Counted from the stretch's first letter, positions 44,287 to 54,530 are shown. The stretch is 64,000 nt of DNA from Pseudohongiella sp. (GCF_011050365.1 NZ_DRFV01000016.1:1-64000), one strand, 5' to 3'. Made by a program: numbers and translations. Notes: generated from the letters alone by a model not told the origin.

Positions 44287-45393
44287 ATGAATAGCGCAGA
44301 AGCACGACAGCAGCAGTTACAGGATTGGGCGCAGGGCGCCATACGGCGACAGTTTGGCGTTGATCCGGGTGTGGTGAAGGCAGAGGCCCTGGGAGGAGAT
44401 GCCAGCTTTCGTCGGTATTTTCGTTTCCGCCCCGGGTTGGCGCATCAGTCGGCAGCGCTGCCGGCGAGCCTGATGTTGGTCGATGCGCCGCCGGCTCAGG
44501 AGAACAATCCCGCCTTTGTGCGCGCCGCTGATGAGTTCGCAGCGGCCGGTTTGCGGACTCCTGACATCCATGCCCATGACCTGGACCAGGGATTTATGGT
44601 GCTGGAAGATTTCGGCGACCAGCTCATGCTGCCCTGCCTGCAACAGGCGCAGACTGCCAATGACAGTGACCGCGTCAATGTTTTGTATCATCACGCCATG
44701 GCGTCGCTGTTGTCGTTGCAGGCGCATCCGGCGCCGTCGGCGCTGCCCCCATATGATCAGGCGCTGCTGCGCCGCGAACTGAGCCTGTTTGACGAATGGT
44801 TCTGCGAACGCATGCTGGGTATGCATCTCGGCGCCGATGAACGCGTCTTGCTGGCGACAACCTGGCAATTGCTGGAAGCTTCTGCGCTGGCGCAGCCGCA
44901 GGCTCGCGTGCATCGTGACTATCATTCACGCAACCTGATGCTGCTGCCGGGCGATGACGGCAGGCTGGACGAAAACCAGGCGCCGGGCGTGATTGATTTT
45001 CAGGACGCGGTGATTGGCCCGGTGACTTACGATCTGGTGTCGTTGCTGAGAGACTGTTACATCGTCTGGCCGCAATCGGATGTCGAACGCTGGGCTCTTG
45101 CCTATCATGAGCAGGCGCAGGCGCGGGGAATTGTACCGGCGACCCACTCGAGATCAGATTTCATGCGCGATTTTGATCTGATGGGGCTGCAGCGACACAT
45201 CAAGGTATTGGGCATTTTTTGCCGCCTGGCATTGCGCGACAACAAGCAGCGTTATTTGCTCGATCTGCCCGTGGTGATGGCGTATGTAAGTAATGTGGCG
45301 GCCCGGCACCCGTCCATGGAGCCGTTTCTGACCTGGTTCCGGGCAGGTCCGATGCCCAAGATGCAGGCCAGACTGACGGAGCTGTCGTCATGA
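44287..45393 (+). CDS. amgK: N-acetylmuramate/N-acetylglucosamine anomeric kinase AmgK
   Basis: The 368-residue aminoglycoside-phosphotransferase-type sugar kinase phosphorylates MurNAc and GlcNAc at C1 in the Pseudomonas-type peptidoglycan recycling route. Motifs are GGDASFRRYFRF (P-loop-like), the catalytic HRDYHSRNLMLL and the metal-binding GVIDFQDAVIGP. Its stop overlaps the murU start, and it is divergent from lptD, the same setting as in Pseudomonas. The pathway confers intrinsic fosfomycin tolerance there by bypassing MurA. Confidence 0.92.
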   Translation: MNSAEARQQQLQDWAQGAIRRQFGVDPGVVKAEALGGDASFRRYFRFRPGLAHQSAALPASLMLVDAPPAQENNPAFVRAADEFAAAGLRTPDIHAHDLDQGFMVLEDFGDQLMLPCLQQAQTANDSDRVNVLYHHAMASLLSLQAHPAPSALPPYDQALLRRELSLFDEWFCERMLGMHLGADERVLLATTWQLLEASALAQPQARVHRDYHSRNLMLLPGDDGRLDENQAPGVIDFQDAVIGPVTYDLVSLLRDCYIVWPQSDVERWALAYHEQAQARGIVPATHSRSDFMRDFDLMGLQRHIKVLGIFCRLALRDNKQRYLLDLPVVMAYVSNVAARHPSMEPFLTWFRAGPMPKMQARLTELSS

Positions 45394-46061
45394 AGGCGAT
45401 GATTCTGGCAGCAGGCCTTGGCAAACGCATGTTGCCGCTGACCGAAACACTGCCCAAGCCTCTGTTGCGCGCCGGTGGGCGAAGTCTGATCGAATGGCAG
45501 ATACGACGCCTGCGGCAAGCGGGTGTGACTGATATCGTGATCAATCATCATCATCTGGGCGAGCAGATTGAAGCAGCGCTGAGCGATGGCAGCGAACTTG
45601 GCGTCCACATCCGGTATTCGCCGGAGCCGGACCGGCTGGAGACCGCCGGTGGCATTATCCGGGCGTTGCCCATGCTGGGTGATGACAGTTTTATTATCGT
45701 TAACGGCGATGTCTGGACCGATTTTGATTTTGCCACCCTGAGGCCGCTAAATCCGGAGCAGGCGCTGGCGCATCTGGTCATGGTGCCCAATACGGCGCAT
45801 CACCCCGAAGGTGATTACTGCCTGAATGATGCCGGCCGGGTGCGGGACAGCGGCGCGCCGAGACTGACTTACAGCGGCATCAGCGTGCTGCATCGGACCC
45901 TGTTTGACGGTTACCCGGCGCAGTATCAGCCGTTGGCTCCGCTTTTGGTGAATGCCATGCGGGCCAACCGGGTCAGCGGTGAGCGCCACGACGGCGACTG
46001 GCAAGACATAGGCACTCCGGAAAAGTTGCTGGCGCTGGATGCGCAATTGCAGCCGGGCTGA
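45390..46061 (+). CDS. murU: N-acetylmuramate alpha-1-phosphate uridylyltransferase MurU
   Basis: The 223-residue nucleotidyltransferase makes UDP-MurNAc from UTP and the AmgK product. The signature AAGLGKRMLPLTETLPKPLL binds UTP; Asp residues in VNGDVWTDFDF hold the metal, and GDWQDIGTPEKL closes the fold. It overlaps amgK by ATGA-type coupling. The closest alternative is a glucose- or mannose-1-phosphate guanylyl/uridylyltransferase, disfavoured by the amgK partner and short length. Confidence 0.92.
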   Translation: MKAMILAAGLGKRMLPLTETLPKPLLRAGGRSLIEWQIRRLRQAGVTDIVINHHHLGEQIEAALSDGSELGVHIRYSPEPDRLETAGGIIRALPMLGDDSFIIVNGDVWTDFDFATLRPLNPEQALAHLVMVPNTAHHPEGDYCLNDAGRVRDSGAPRLTYSGISVLHRTLFDGYPAQYQPLAPLLVNAMRANRVSGERHDGDWQDIGTPEKLLALDAQLQPG

Positions 46062-46214
46062 ACCGCTGCCGGGCCGAATCAAGGACAGGAGAGAAGGCAA
46101 GAAAGCCACGCAATTTGTGTTAATAGACGTTAAAATGCGGCATTTGCGACGGCTACAGTCGTGGCAGTGATGTCAGCGCCACGTGAACAGCCAATTAATT
46201 TCAGGACCTTGACC

Positions 46215-46886
46215 ATGAAAGACTTTCTTATCGCACCGTCCATTCTGTCAGCCGATTTTGCCCGTCTGGGTGAAGAAGTGGACGCAGTGCTGGCTGCCGG
46301 CGCCGATGTGGTGCACTTCGATGTCATGGATAACCATTATGTGCCGAACCTGACAATCGGCCCGATGGTGTGCAAGGCGCTGCGCACATACGGTGTCACC
46401 GCGCCGATTGATGTTCACCTGATGGTCAGTCCGGTTGATCAGATGATTCAGGATTTTGCCAAAGCAGGCGCCACGTATATCAGTTTTCACCCGGAGGCGT
46501 CATTGCACATCGATCGCTCCCTGCAACTGATTCGTGACGCCGGCTGCAAGTCCGGTCTGGTTTTGAACCCCGGCACCCGTCTGGATTGTCTGGAGTATGT
46601 CCTGGACAAGGTCGACCTGATCCTGGTGATGTCGGTCAATCCCGGCTTTGGCGGGCAGAAGTTTATCCCTTCGGCCCTGAAAAAATTACAACAGGCCCGA
46701 CGTCTGATTGATGACAGCGGACTCGATATCCGGCTGGAAGTCGATGGCGGCGTCACGGTGGATAATATCGGTGAGATAGCCAAAGCGGGCGCAGACATGT
46801 TTGTTGCCGGCTCGGCGATATTCAACAGTGACAGCTACGAGAAGACAATTTCAAAAATGCGTCAGCAGTTGCAGACTGTTGCCTGA
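46215..46886 (+). CDS. rpe: Ribulose-phosphate 3-epimerase
   Basis: The 224-residue TIM-barrel enzyme interconverts ribulose 5-phosphate and xylulose 5-phosphate. Landmarks are [59 protein letters not shown] and [14 protein letters not shown]. The start at 46215 fits the family; an earlier in-frame start at 46161 adds unrelated residues. In related bacteria gph (phosphoglycolate phosphatase) lies between rpe and trpE; here trpE follows after 15 bases. Confidence 0.97.
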   Translation: MKDFLIAPSILSADFARLGEEVDAVLAAGADVVHFDVMDNHYVPNLTIGPMVCKALRTYGVTAPIDVHLMVSPVDQMIQDFAKAGATYISFHPEASLHIDRSLQLIRDAGCKSGLVLNPGTRLDCLEYVLDKVDLILVMSVNPGFGGQKFIPSALKKLQQARRLIDDSGLDIRLEVDGGVTVDNIGEIAKAGADMFVAGSAIFNSDSYEKTISKMRQQLQTVA

Positions 46887-46901
46887 GCGCAGGGGAAAAG
46901 C

Positions 46902-48398
46902 ATGACTCGCATGAGCGCCGAACAATTCCAGCAACTCGCCGCTGACGGCTATAACCTGATTCCGGTGGTGCGTGAAGTGCTGGCCGATTTTGAAACACCG
47001 CTCAGTACCTACACCAAGCTTGCCGATGGTGTGCACACCTATCTGTTTGAGTCCGTTCAGGGCGGTGAAAAATGGGGCCGTTACTCCATCATCGGGCTGC
47101 CGTGCAGCACGGTTCTGCGCGTTGTCGGTAATCAGATCAGTGTGGAAAAAAATGGTGATGTGATTGAAAGCCATGAATCGGATGACCCTTTTGTGTTTGT
47201 GGAAGCATTCAATGCGCGTTACAGGGTTGCCGAGATTGATGGCGTGCCTCGTTTCAGTGGCGGTCTGGTAGGTTATTTCTCCTATGACTCGGTGCGTTAT
47301 GTTGAGCCGTCTCTGGGGGCGGCGCCGGGCAGCGATGAAATCAACACGCCGGATATACTGCTGATGGTGTCTGAAGAAGTGGTGGTGTTTGACAATTTGC
47401 GCGGCACCATCGCCATCGTTTGCAATACCGATCCGTCCATGCCGGATGCCTGGGCAAACGCACAGGCGCGACTGGACAGCATCGAAGCAACGCTGGCAAA
47501 ACCTCTGGCATTGCCGCCGGCGGATCTGCCGGGGACGTCGGCAAGCCAGAGTCAGGAGCAGGATTTCAGGTCCAGTTTTGACCAGGCGCCGTTTGAAAAG
47601 TCAGTCAACAGGATAAAGGATTACATTCTGGCCGGCGACGTCATGCAGGTGGTGCTGGCGCAGCGTATGTCCGTGCCTTTCAGGGGCGAGCCGATTCATG
47701 CCTACCGTGCACTGCGTTACCTCAATCCATCTCCCTATATGGTGTTCTTCAATATGGGAGATCACCATATCGTCAGTGCGTCGCCGGAGATACTGGCGCG
47801 TGTTGAAGACGGGCTGATCACGGTAAGGCCGTTGGCCGGTACCCGCAAGCGCGGACACACAGAAGAGGAAGACCTGGCACTGGAGCAGGAGCTGCTGGCC
47901 GATGCCAAGGAAATTGCCGAGCACCTGATGCTGATCGATCTGAGCCGCAACGATTCCGGCCGGGTGTCAAAAACCGGTTCGGTGACGGTGCCGAAAAAGA
48001 TGTTTGTTGAGCGTTATTCGCATGTCATGCACATTGCGTCAATCGTGGAAAGCGAGATGCGTGAAGACAAAACCGCGCTGGATGTGCTGAAAGCGACGTT
48101 GCCGGTGGGTACGTTGAGTGGTGCGCCGAAGGTGCGGGCGATGGAGATCATTGATGAGCTGGAGCCGGTGAAGCGTGGCGTGTACGGCGGTGCCATGGGG
48201 TACATTGGCTGGGGCGGCAACATGGATATGGCGATTGCGATTCGCACGGCAGTGATCAAGAACTCGACCCTGTATGTGCAGGCGGGCGCGGGTGTAGTGG
48301 CTGATTCGGTGCCGCAGCTGGAGTGGGAGGAGACACTGAACAAGGCGCGGGCGATTTTCCGCGCGGTTGAGTTGGCGGAGCGCGGACTGAGACTTTAA
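46902..48398 (+). CDS. trpE: Anthranilate synthase component I TrpE
   Basis: The 498-residue chorismate-binding enzyme makes anthranilate with the TrpG glutamine amidotransferase. Motifs include the N-terminal [18 protein letters not shown] with a feedback-site-like region, [36 protein letters not shown] and [19 protein letters not shown]. No trpG lies next to it in the window. The gene ends at a convergent intergenic region filled by a large inverted repeat. Confidence 0.96.
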   Translation: MTRMSAEQFQQLAADGYNLIPVVREVLADFETPLSTYTKLADGVHTYLFESVQGGEKWGRYSIIGLPCSTVLRVVGNQISVEKNGDVIESHESDDPFVFVEAFNARYRVAEIDGVPRFSGGLVGYFSYDSVRYVEPSLGAAPGSDEINTPDILLMVSEEVVVFDNLRGTIAIVCNTDPSMPDAWANAQARLDSIEATLAKPLALPPADLPGTSASQSQEQDFRSSFDQAPFEKSVNRIKDYILAGDVMQVVLAQRMSVPFRGEPIHAYRALRYLNPSPYMVFFNMGDHHIVSASPEILARVEDGLITVRPLAGTRKRGHTEEEDLALEQELLADAKEIAEHLMLIDLSRNDSGRVSKTGSVTVPKKMFVERYSHVMHIASIVESEMREDKTALDVLKATLPVGTLSGAPKVRAMEIIDELEPVKRGVYGGAMGYIGWGGNMDMAIAIRTAVIKNSTLYVQAGAGVVADSVPQLEWEETLNKARAIFRAVELAERGLRL

Positions 48399-48418
48399 TG
48401 TGTGCCGCTGGAGCTGAG

Positions 48419-48625
48419 GCCGGCGGGGTGAGCGTGCAGCTCTCCGAGGAGCCACTGCAGAGCCGCCGGGGCGGGGGTGCAGCTTGAGGAGCGTATGCGA
48501 CCCTTGGACGGTCGCATCCGAGCCCCCATGGATGGGTTCACGGACGTCTCCTCAAGAAGCACCCCCGTGCCGGTGGCGTGACAACTAGTACCTTCCCGAA
48601 AGCAGCCACCCTCACCCCGGCGGCA
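48419..48625. repeat. Nested inverted repeat of about 210 bp (multi-stem intergenic element)
   Basis: Three concentric pairings are visible. The outer arms are GCCGGCGGGGTGAG (from 48418) with CTCACCCCGGCGGC (48611-48624). The middle arms are GGGGGTGCAGCTTGAGGAG (48473-48491) with CTCCTCAAGAAGCACCCCC (48548-48566). The innermost is a perfect 8-bp stem ATGCGACC/GGTCGCAT (48495-48517). The left outer and middle arms also resemble each other directly. It fills the gap between convergent trpE and the acyl-CoA dehydrogenase gene and may end transcription from both sides. Confidence 0.75.
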
Positions 48626-48643
48626 TTCCACTGACTGTTTCAA

Positions 48644-49810
48644 TCAGTAAGAACGAGGTTGATCGAGGACTTTTTCGGCGATGAAGTTCTTGATCATCTC
48701 CTGGCTCACCGGCGCGATGCGCGGAATCAGCACTTCGCGGAACAATCTCTCGACATCATATTCTTTCGCGTAACCCATGCCCCCATGCGTCAGCACGGCG
48801 CGCTCACAGGCGCGGAAGGCGGCTTCGGCGGCCAGGTACTTGGCCGCGTTGGCTTCAATGCCGCAGGCCTGGCCGGCGTCGTACAGGCTGGCCGCCTTGC
48901 AGGTCATCAGCCAGGCCGCTTCCAGTTCCATCCAGCACTCGGCAAGGGGGTGCGCGATGGCCTGGTTTTTTCCGATCGGACGATCAAAAACAATGCGTTC
49001 ACGGGCATAGTTTGCCGCTTTCTCAAGTGCGATCTGACCGATACCAACGGCTTCTGCAGCGACGAGTATGCGCTCAGGGTTGAGCCCGTGCAGCAGGCAG
49101 CGCCAGCCGTCGCCTTCCTCGCCGATGCGGTTTGTCACCGGCACCTCCAGGTTGTCGATGAACAGGGCGTTGGAGTCGACAGCCGCGCGGCCCATCTTGG
49201 GGATGCGGCGAACTTCGATGCGGTTGCGATCCAGCGGCGTGTAGAACAGAGTCAGGCCATCTGTCGGTTTTTTGCATTCGGCCAGAGGCGTGGTGCGGGT
49301 AATCAGCAAAATGTGAGTGGCGGTCTGGGCGGTGGTGGTCCACATTTTGCGACCGTTAATGATGTAGTGATCACCGCTGCGTTTGGCGCGGGTTTCCAGC
49401 GCGGTGGTGTTAAGGCCGGCATCCGGCTCGGTAACACCGAAGCAGGTGCGTTCGGTGCCGGCAATCAACGGTGGCAGGAAGCGCTGCTTCTGCTCATCGC
49501 TGCCGAATACGACGATCGGATGCGGCCCAAACAGGTTCATGTGGATGGCCGAGGCGCCGCTCATGCCTGCGCCGGAACGGGTGATGCGATGCGCCATCAG
49601 TGCGGCTTCGGTGATACCCAGACCGGCACCGCCGTACGCTTCCGGCATGGCAATGCCCAGCCAGCCGGCTTTGGTGATGGCGCTGACGAATTCTTCGGGG
49701 AAACGTGCATCGGCATCGCAGTCGCGCCAGTATTTGGCGTCGAAGCGGGCGCAAAGTTGGGAGACGGCCTCGGCGATCTCACGTTGATTGTCAGTCAGGT
49801 TAAAATTCAC
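48644..49810 (-). CDS. Acyl-CoA dehydrogenase
   Basis: The 388-residue flavoenzyme has the usual helix-beta-helix layout: CFGVTEPDAGLNTT (FAD site), GRKMWTTTAQTATH and the C-terminal THGGMGYAKEYDVERLFRE. At the usual catalytic-base position (YEGT in medium-chain enzymes) it reads APVSQ, so the Glu is missing there. Glu246 in GLNPERILVA occupies the alternative base position known from isovaleryl- and long-chain dehydrogenases. The chain-length preference is unknown. Confidence 0.9.
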   Translation of the reverse strand: MNFNLTDNQREIAEAVSQLCARFDAKYWRDCDADARFPEEFVSAITKAGWLGIAMPEAYGGAGLGITEAALMAHRITRSGAGMSGASAIHMNLFGPHPIVVFGSDEQKQRFLPPLIAGTERTCFGVTEPDAGLNTTALETRAKRSGDHYIINGRKMWTTTAQTATHILLITRTTPLAECKKPTDGLTLFYTPLDRNRIEVRRIPKMGRAAVDSNALFIDNLEVPVTNRIGEEGDGWRCLLHGLNPERILVAAEAVGIGQIALEKAANYARERIVFDRPIGKNQAIAHPLAECWMELEAAWLMTCKAASLYDAGQACGIEANAAKYLAAEAAFRACERAVLTHGGMGYAKEYDVERLFREVLIPRIAPVSQEMIKNFIAEKVLDQPRSY

Positions 49811-49905
49811 TGTGCTGTTTCTCCCGCTTGTTTTTAGTATGATTCTTTCCCGTATATAACCCTTGCCCCATCATAGTATGAATTCAACAGCAATTGGACG
49901 ATTTA

Positions 49906-50775
49906 ATGCCAGCAGGAAGTATTACAAAAGCCATCGTTTTACTGGTCATTGGTAACGCGCTGGCAGTGGGGTCCGATGTCTTCGTCAAAGTGATGGGTGA
50001 AGACGTACCCATTTTCCAGTTCATTTTTTTGCGCAGTCTGTTGTCCTTGCTGGTGCTGTTGCCGCTGTACCGTCGCTTCGACCTGGTCACCCCCTTCGAT
50101 GGACTGTATGTGCACGCTTTCCGTTCTCTGGCTGGCATGGCGGGCATCTTCTGTATGGTGGTGGCGTTGACCTCATTGCCGCTGGCGACCGCGAACGCAG
50201 TGTTTTATGTCGCGCCGATACTGGTGATGTTGCTGGCGGTGGTGATCTTCCGGGAGAAACTGACGGTGTTGAGTGTATTTGCCGTGTTCAGTGGTTTTGC
50301 CGGTATCGTGGTCATTCTGCGACCGGTGGAATTTAACTGGGGGGCACTGGCGGCACTGGGTGGAGCGCTGGCGCTGGCTATCAACGCGGTCATGGTGCGC
50401 ATGTTACCCACGCAGCAGTCGACCCTGCACCGGTTGTTCCTGAGTTACCTGCTGGTGCTGCCGGTGGCCGCGGTTCTTTTCATTTGGGAGGGGCTGGCGC
50501 TGGAGCCGCGGGTTGTTGTGGGTGCGGTCGGGTCGGGCGTGCTTATTCTGGGCTATAGCATCACGGTGTTGTTGGCGTACCGGGATGTGGATGCGAATCA
50601 GGTGACCAGTGCGGAGTATACGGGGCTGATCTGGGCGGTGGCGATTGGCTGGGTGTGGTTTGCCGAGGTACCGGATCTTTGGTTTGTGGTGGGCAGTCTG
50701 ATGATTGTGGTGCCGCTGGTGTGGCTGGGGCTGGATCAGCGGCGGCGTGCGTTGCGCTACCGGTTGCCGGAGTAA
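49906..50775 (+). CDS. EamA/DMT-family transporter
   Basis: The 289-residue inner-membrane protein has ten predicted helices formed by two EamA repeats. Typical phrases are IFLRSLLSLLVLLPLYRR, LATANAVFYVAPILVMLLAVVIFREKL in the first half and SAEYTGLIWAVAIGWVWFAEVPD in the second. The family exports amino acids, nucleosides or other small metabolites; the substrate is not predictable. ATG 49906 is preferred over TTG 49894. It is the last host gene before the prophage. Confidence 0.85.
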   Translation: MPAGSITKAIVLLVIGNALAVGSDVFVKVMGEDVPIFQFIFLRSLLSLLVLLPLYRRFDLVTPFDGLYVHAFRSLAGMAGIFCMVVALTSLPLATANAVFYVAPILVMLLAVVIFREKLTVLSVFAVFSGFAGIVVILRPVEFNWGALAALGGALALAINAVMVRMLPTQQSTLHRLFLSYLLVLPVAAVLFIWEGLALEPRVVVGAVGSGVLILGYSITVLLAYRDVDANQVTSAEYTGLIWAVAIGWVWFAEVPDLWFVVGSLMIVVPLVWLGLDQRRRALRYRLPE

Positions 50776-50936
50776 TGTCTGTGTAGCAGCACTCCACTTG
50801 TAAGGTCGCCGGGGTGTGTGTGGCCCTTCCGGCGCCACTGCTGATGCCGCTCGCGATAACTTCCTCGATAAAACACGATAACCTGGATATCTGGCCAGTT
50901 ACATCAGGTGAAACAATATTAACACAGAGGTAACTT
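50776..50936. other. Host-prophage boundary region
   Basis: This gene-free gap separates a host transporter from the first phage gene, so the prophage end should lie within it. CGATAA occurs three times (50854, 50866, 50876), spaced 12 and 10 bases, which could be a recombinase-binding cluster. No tRNA or obvious duplicated att core is visible. Confidence 0.4.
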
Positions 50937-51527
50937 TTAAAGAGCTCGTTCTGCCGCCAGAGTCAAAACTTCACCACTGGCATCATCAATCACCGCCTGG
51001 GCATCAGCCAAATCAGCCAGCGCCTGCGTCAGTGCCGGGTTAGTGATTGTTACGGGGTCACCACTTTCATCCACCGATTCAATGGTAGTGGCTAGCGGTT
51101 CAACCGCTGTCACTGGCGGCACATACGTCTGAGTGACCTCGCCTGTCTCCGGATCAGTTTCTTCCGGTACCTCAGCAACCGCATCACGCCCGTCGATCAT
51201 CAATTCCAGCTCTGCTTTTCGGCGTACTGCGTGCTCGTAGGCAATCGTGGTAATCAGGAGCTCGTTCTTCACCTCGTCAGCCAATCGCCTTTGGTAGCAG
51301 GTCTGCTTATCGCTGATGAAGTCAGACAGCAGCACATCGTTCTGCGCATACTGCGGGAATGTTTCTGGGTCCAGACTCGGCTTGATCTGCATAAAGTCAC
51401 GCAGGTTGTCCTGCACTTCCTTGCGCCACTTCTTCTGCAATTCCCGGTCCCAGCGCCGCTGGAGTTCCTGTGGTGTAAACGTCACTGAACCCATCAAATC
51501 TACATGACTATCAGCAAAAGTAATCAT
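50937..51527 (-). CDS. Phage protein after tail fibre, unknown function
   Basis: The 196-residue protein starts at ATG 51527, overlapping the fibre stop as ATGA. The first third is charged and helical (QRRWDRELQKKWRKEVQDN); the C-terminal half is Ala/Thr/Glu rich with a helical end (ALADLADAQAVIDD). Position after the fibre gene suggests a fibre chaperone or attachment protein. No family is recognised. Confidence 0.6.
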   Translation of the reverse strand: MITFADSHVDLMGSVTFTPQELQRRWDRELQKKWRKEVQDNLRDFMQIKPSLDPETFPQYAQNDVLLSDFISDKQTCYQRRLADEVKNELLITTIAYEHAVRRKAELELMIDGRDAVAEVPEETDPETGEVTQTYVPPVTAVEPLATTIESVDESGDPVTITNPALTQALADLADAQAVIDDASGEVLTLAAERAL

Positions 51528-54500
51528 TCCCAACCCTCCGTCTCGAATACCACTTCGACCGTGTTACCGTCAGCCGGATCAACTGCTATCTCCGTCCAGT
51601 AGCCGAATCCATCGTATTTGAGCACCCAATCTTTCGATGCCCCTAGATGCAAGAACTCTCGCTCGTCATATACAGCAATTGGCGTCGCGCCCCGGGCTGC
51701 TGCCATCTCCGCGGGGTTCGCGGGGTCGGGGAATTGGTTCCGCTCACCCGTAGCGTCACCGGTGTATTGAATAGAGAACCGTTTGACAGTCCTCCTCAGC
51801 TCACCCTCACGCAGATTCCGCGCCGGCACAGACACCTTCAGCCCGGTACTGCCACCCACCACAATCTCACCGCGCTCACCAACGCCGACGGTTGCGATAG
51901 TACCAACCGTTGACGCCTGACTGCTGATACGTGCTGTGTTGGTGGATCGGTAGACAGTCGAGCTGGTTGCGCTCAGTGTCTGACCTGATCGGGTGATAAA
52001 GTCTGCTGCTACTGCTGCGGCAGGTTGAGTGGCATTGCCGTTGTCGATCATGGCTTTCATTGTGCGGCACCAGTGCTTTGCCTGATCCTCTGACCATGCG
52101 GTGCCGGTTTGAGGTGTGAAAGCCGCTATTGATCCGGCGCACGGTAATGTGTTATTGATTCTCACCCCAACCTTAATAGCAGATTCGGCGAACGCGGCCG
52201 GTGTGTATGAGCCTGTGCCGACTACCTGACCATCAACCATGAGCGAAACGCTTCCGGTCGCAGTATGAATAAGTACGGCGAAGTGCCATTTATCGTCCGC
52301 ATATGAACCAGCCGAGGTCACAGCTGAGCTGGCGCCGGTGTAAAATGAAATAACTCCGGAGCTGGCAACATACAAGTAACGCTCTTCCTGCGACACATTA
52401 AAATCACCCGCACCTATCAACGCAGTATCAGACCCCGCCGCCACCTTGAATACCACAGGCCAAGTAAACGCCACGCCACTTACATTCAGCGCAGCATTTG
52501 AACTGCTCAGATAGTTTGTGGCACTGAAACCACTGTACGCAGCAATAGCACCGGGCAGGGAGTTGATGGCTGTGCGGGCGAGGGAGCCAACTACGGCAAA
52601 GTTGTTGGAGTTGCCGGAGCGGTCTGCTGTGACTTCTTTCAGTGACACGCTTGAGCTGGCAAACGAGTCTCCCGCTTCAGTGCTGTTCGCATAGAAGTAG
52701 ATATATACTGTTGTGGTTAGAGCAATGAACGAAACTTCAAACAACTGGTCTGTGACTGATAACGTTTGTGTTGCGCTTTCACCCATACCAACGACACTTG
52801 TTGAAACGACAGCCACATAGCCAACTCGCGCTATTCCCAAAGGCTGTCGGTAGTTAGCACTTAACTTATACGTCTTACCAACTGTCAAGCCTGTGAATGG
52901 CCCGCCTGTGTTAGACCTAATAACGCATCCTGCTGTTGCCCCCGCAATTCGTTCCCACACAAGCTCGCCGCCCGTTACAGCTATGTTTTGAGCGTTACCC
53001 ACAGATAGCCAATTACTTGCTGTGTCTGTACTGAAGTCAGGATTTGCAGCAAGCTCAGTATCAGCAATCGCCCCCGTAGTCGTATCACACATCACAGCAG
53101 CAGTACCCGCGCCGTCGATATAGGGGCCGGTGTTGAAGTTGCTGCCGATTTTTTGGATCAGGGATTTGGTGGGTTCGTTGGGGTTGGGGCGTAGGAGGTC
53201 TATGCCGGTGGAATATGTGATGGCCAGTTCATCCCCCGTTGTAAACACCCTCATAGTGTCATCATTGGCTGAAAAGCCGGGAGTGGTGACTATGCTATAG
53301 CCAGTACCATTGAAGCCGCCCACTAACTCGTCAACGGGACCAAAATCATACAGAGTGCGATTAGATACGAAGCGGAATCCGTATAATCGGTTTTCAAGGA
53401 AGCCGACAAACGTAAAATTATTGACGAGACCGCCGCTAAGAATCGTACCATCAGGCTTAATAACAAATGCCCCGCTACCTGACGCCCCTGCAACATACCC
53501 TATCGGCTCACCACTGACAGGATCAATAGGGGCATCATCGGCGATGCAGGTGGCTAGGGCGTTGACGTTGCTACTGGGTAAAACTTCTGTTGTAGAAATG
53601 GTCTTGTAGCTTGACGCCTGATTTCCAAACACTAATGGTGACGCCCATTTCCACTTTGCAGTGGCGTTTAATGCTGTTGCTGTGCCATTAGCGAAATCAA
53701 GGAAAAACGCACCGGTGGCGACGCTATCATTTGGGCCTGCCGCCCGCAACTTACTGAACATTAACGTACTGCCATGCATGGCAATAGAGTTAATGGGGTA
53801 GGCGCCGCCGCCAGTAATGAATGTGTCACCCCAATTGTTGTTGATGCTGCTCGGTGTATCGAACTCTCCCCACAATGGGCTCCCAGCAACCGTAGCATCA
53901 TGGATTAACAATCGCTGTCCTGCCCCAGTACCGATGGCAGCAATCACAACTTCAGCCGGAAAATCCACCTGCCCCGCTGCATAAATCCGGGTCGATGCCG
54001 GCGTGCCAGTAGCAGTAATCTTCTCCCAGAACTTTGTCGCGATATTATAGAAATACTCACCCACCAGCCCGCCTGCTGATACCGCTGCTGCTACGGTCGA
54101 ATACTGGCCCTTGGCTGGCGTGTTCTGGCCTACCAGCACTGAAGGCTTTGTCGGGTCGTACCATGACAGCCCGCGTCCACGGGTGCGCCATGAACCGATA
54201 TTGCTGACGTAGATGGCCTTTTGCACTGAGGCGTAGTTGAACTGCGCTTCGATGGCAGCTATGGCGTCGTTGCTGACGATCTGAGCGGCTTCTTGGGCCT
54301 TGGCTGCTGCCGAGGCTGCGAATGTACTAGCCAATTCAAGATTAGTAGCAGTCAGATCCATGATGTTCTGCGAGGTCTGCTCGACCGAGAACTCCACCTC
54401 AGCCACATAAGTAGCCAACGTGGTGAAATTGGCACTCAGCTGCTGCCACTTTTCAATATAGCCGGTGCCGTCATCGTAAGGGTTGTCGTCTTTGTCAAAC

Positions 54501-54529
54501 TCAATAGCGGTAAAAGTGGGCACTGGCAT
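51524..54529 (-). CDS. Large phage tail fibre protein with LamG-like domain
   Basis: The 1,001-residue protein has an N-terminal helical region (about 20-95, Ala/Gln rich) suited to trimeric fibre assembly. Beta-rich repeats follow. A concanavalin-like LamG domain lies at about 695-850 (DDKWHFAVLIHTATGSVSLMVDGQVVG). The C-terminal 120 residues are unlike the rest and may bind the receptor. It should recognise the host surface. It starts one base after the preceding gene's stop and is coupled to the small gene that follows. Confidence 0.75.
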   Translation of the reverse strand: MPVPTFTAIEFDKDDNPYDDGTGYIEKWQQLSANFTTLATYVAEVEFSVEQTSQNIMDLTATNLELASTFAASAAAKAQEAAQIVSNDAIAAIEAQFNYASVQKAIYVSNIGSWRTRGRGLSWYDPTKPSVLVGQNTPAKGQYSTVAAAVSAGGLVGEYFYNIATKFWEKITATGTPASTRIYAAGQVDFPAEVVIAAIGTGAGQRLLIHDATVAGSPLWGEFDTPSSINNNWGDTFITGGGAYPINSIAMHGSTLMFSKLRAAGPNDSVATGAFFLDFANGTATALNATAKWKWASPLVFGNQASSYKTISTTEVLPSSNVNALATCIADDAPIDPVSGEPIGYVAGASGSGAFVIKPDGTILSGGLVNNFTFVGFLENRLYGFRFVSNRTLYDFGPVDELVGGFNGTGYSIVTTPGFSANDDTMRVFTTGDELAITYSTGIDLLRPNPNEPTKSLIQKIGSNFNTGPYIDGAGTAAVMCDTTTGAIADTELAANPDFSTDTASNWLSVGNAQNIAVTGGELVWERIAGATAGCVIRSNTGGPFTGLTVGKTYKLSANYRQPLGIARVGYVAVVSTSVVGMGESATQTLSVTDQLFEVSFIALTTTVYIYFYANSTEAGDSFASSSVSLKEVTADRSGNSNNFAVVGSLARTAINSLPGAIAAYSGFSATNYLSSSNAALNVSGVAFTWPVVFKVAAGSDTALIGAGDFNVSQEERYLYVASSGVISFYTGASSAVTSAGSYADDKWHFAVLIHTATGSVSLMVDGQVVGTGSYTPAAFAESAIKVGVRINNTLPCAGSIAAFTPQTGTAWSEDQAKHWCRTMKAMIDNGNATQPAAAVAADFITRSGQTLSATSSTVYRSTNTARISSQASTVGTIATVGVGERGEIVVGGSTGLKVSVPARNLREGELRRTVKRFSIQYTGDATGERNQFPDPANPAEMAAARGATPIAVYDEREFLHLGASKDWVLKYDGFGYWTEIAVDPADGNTVEVVFETEGWE

Positions 54530-54530
54530 A

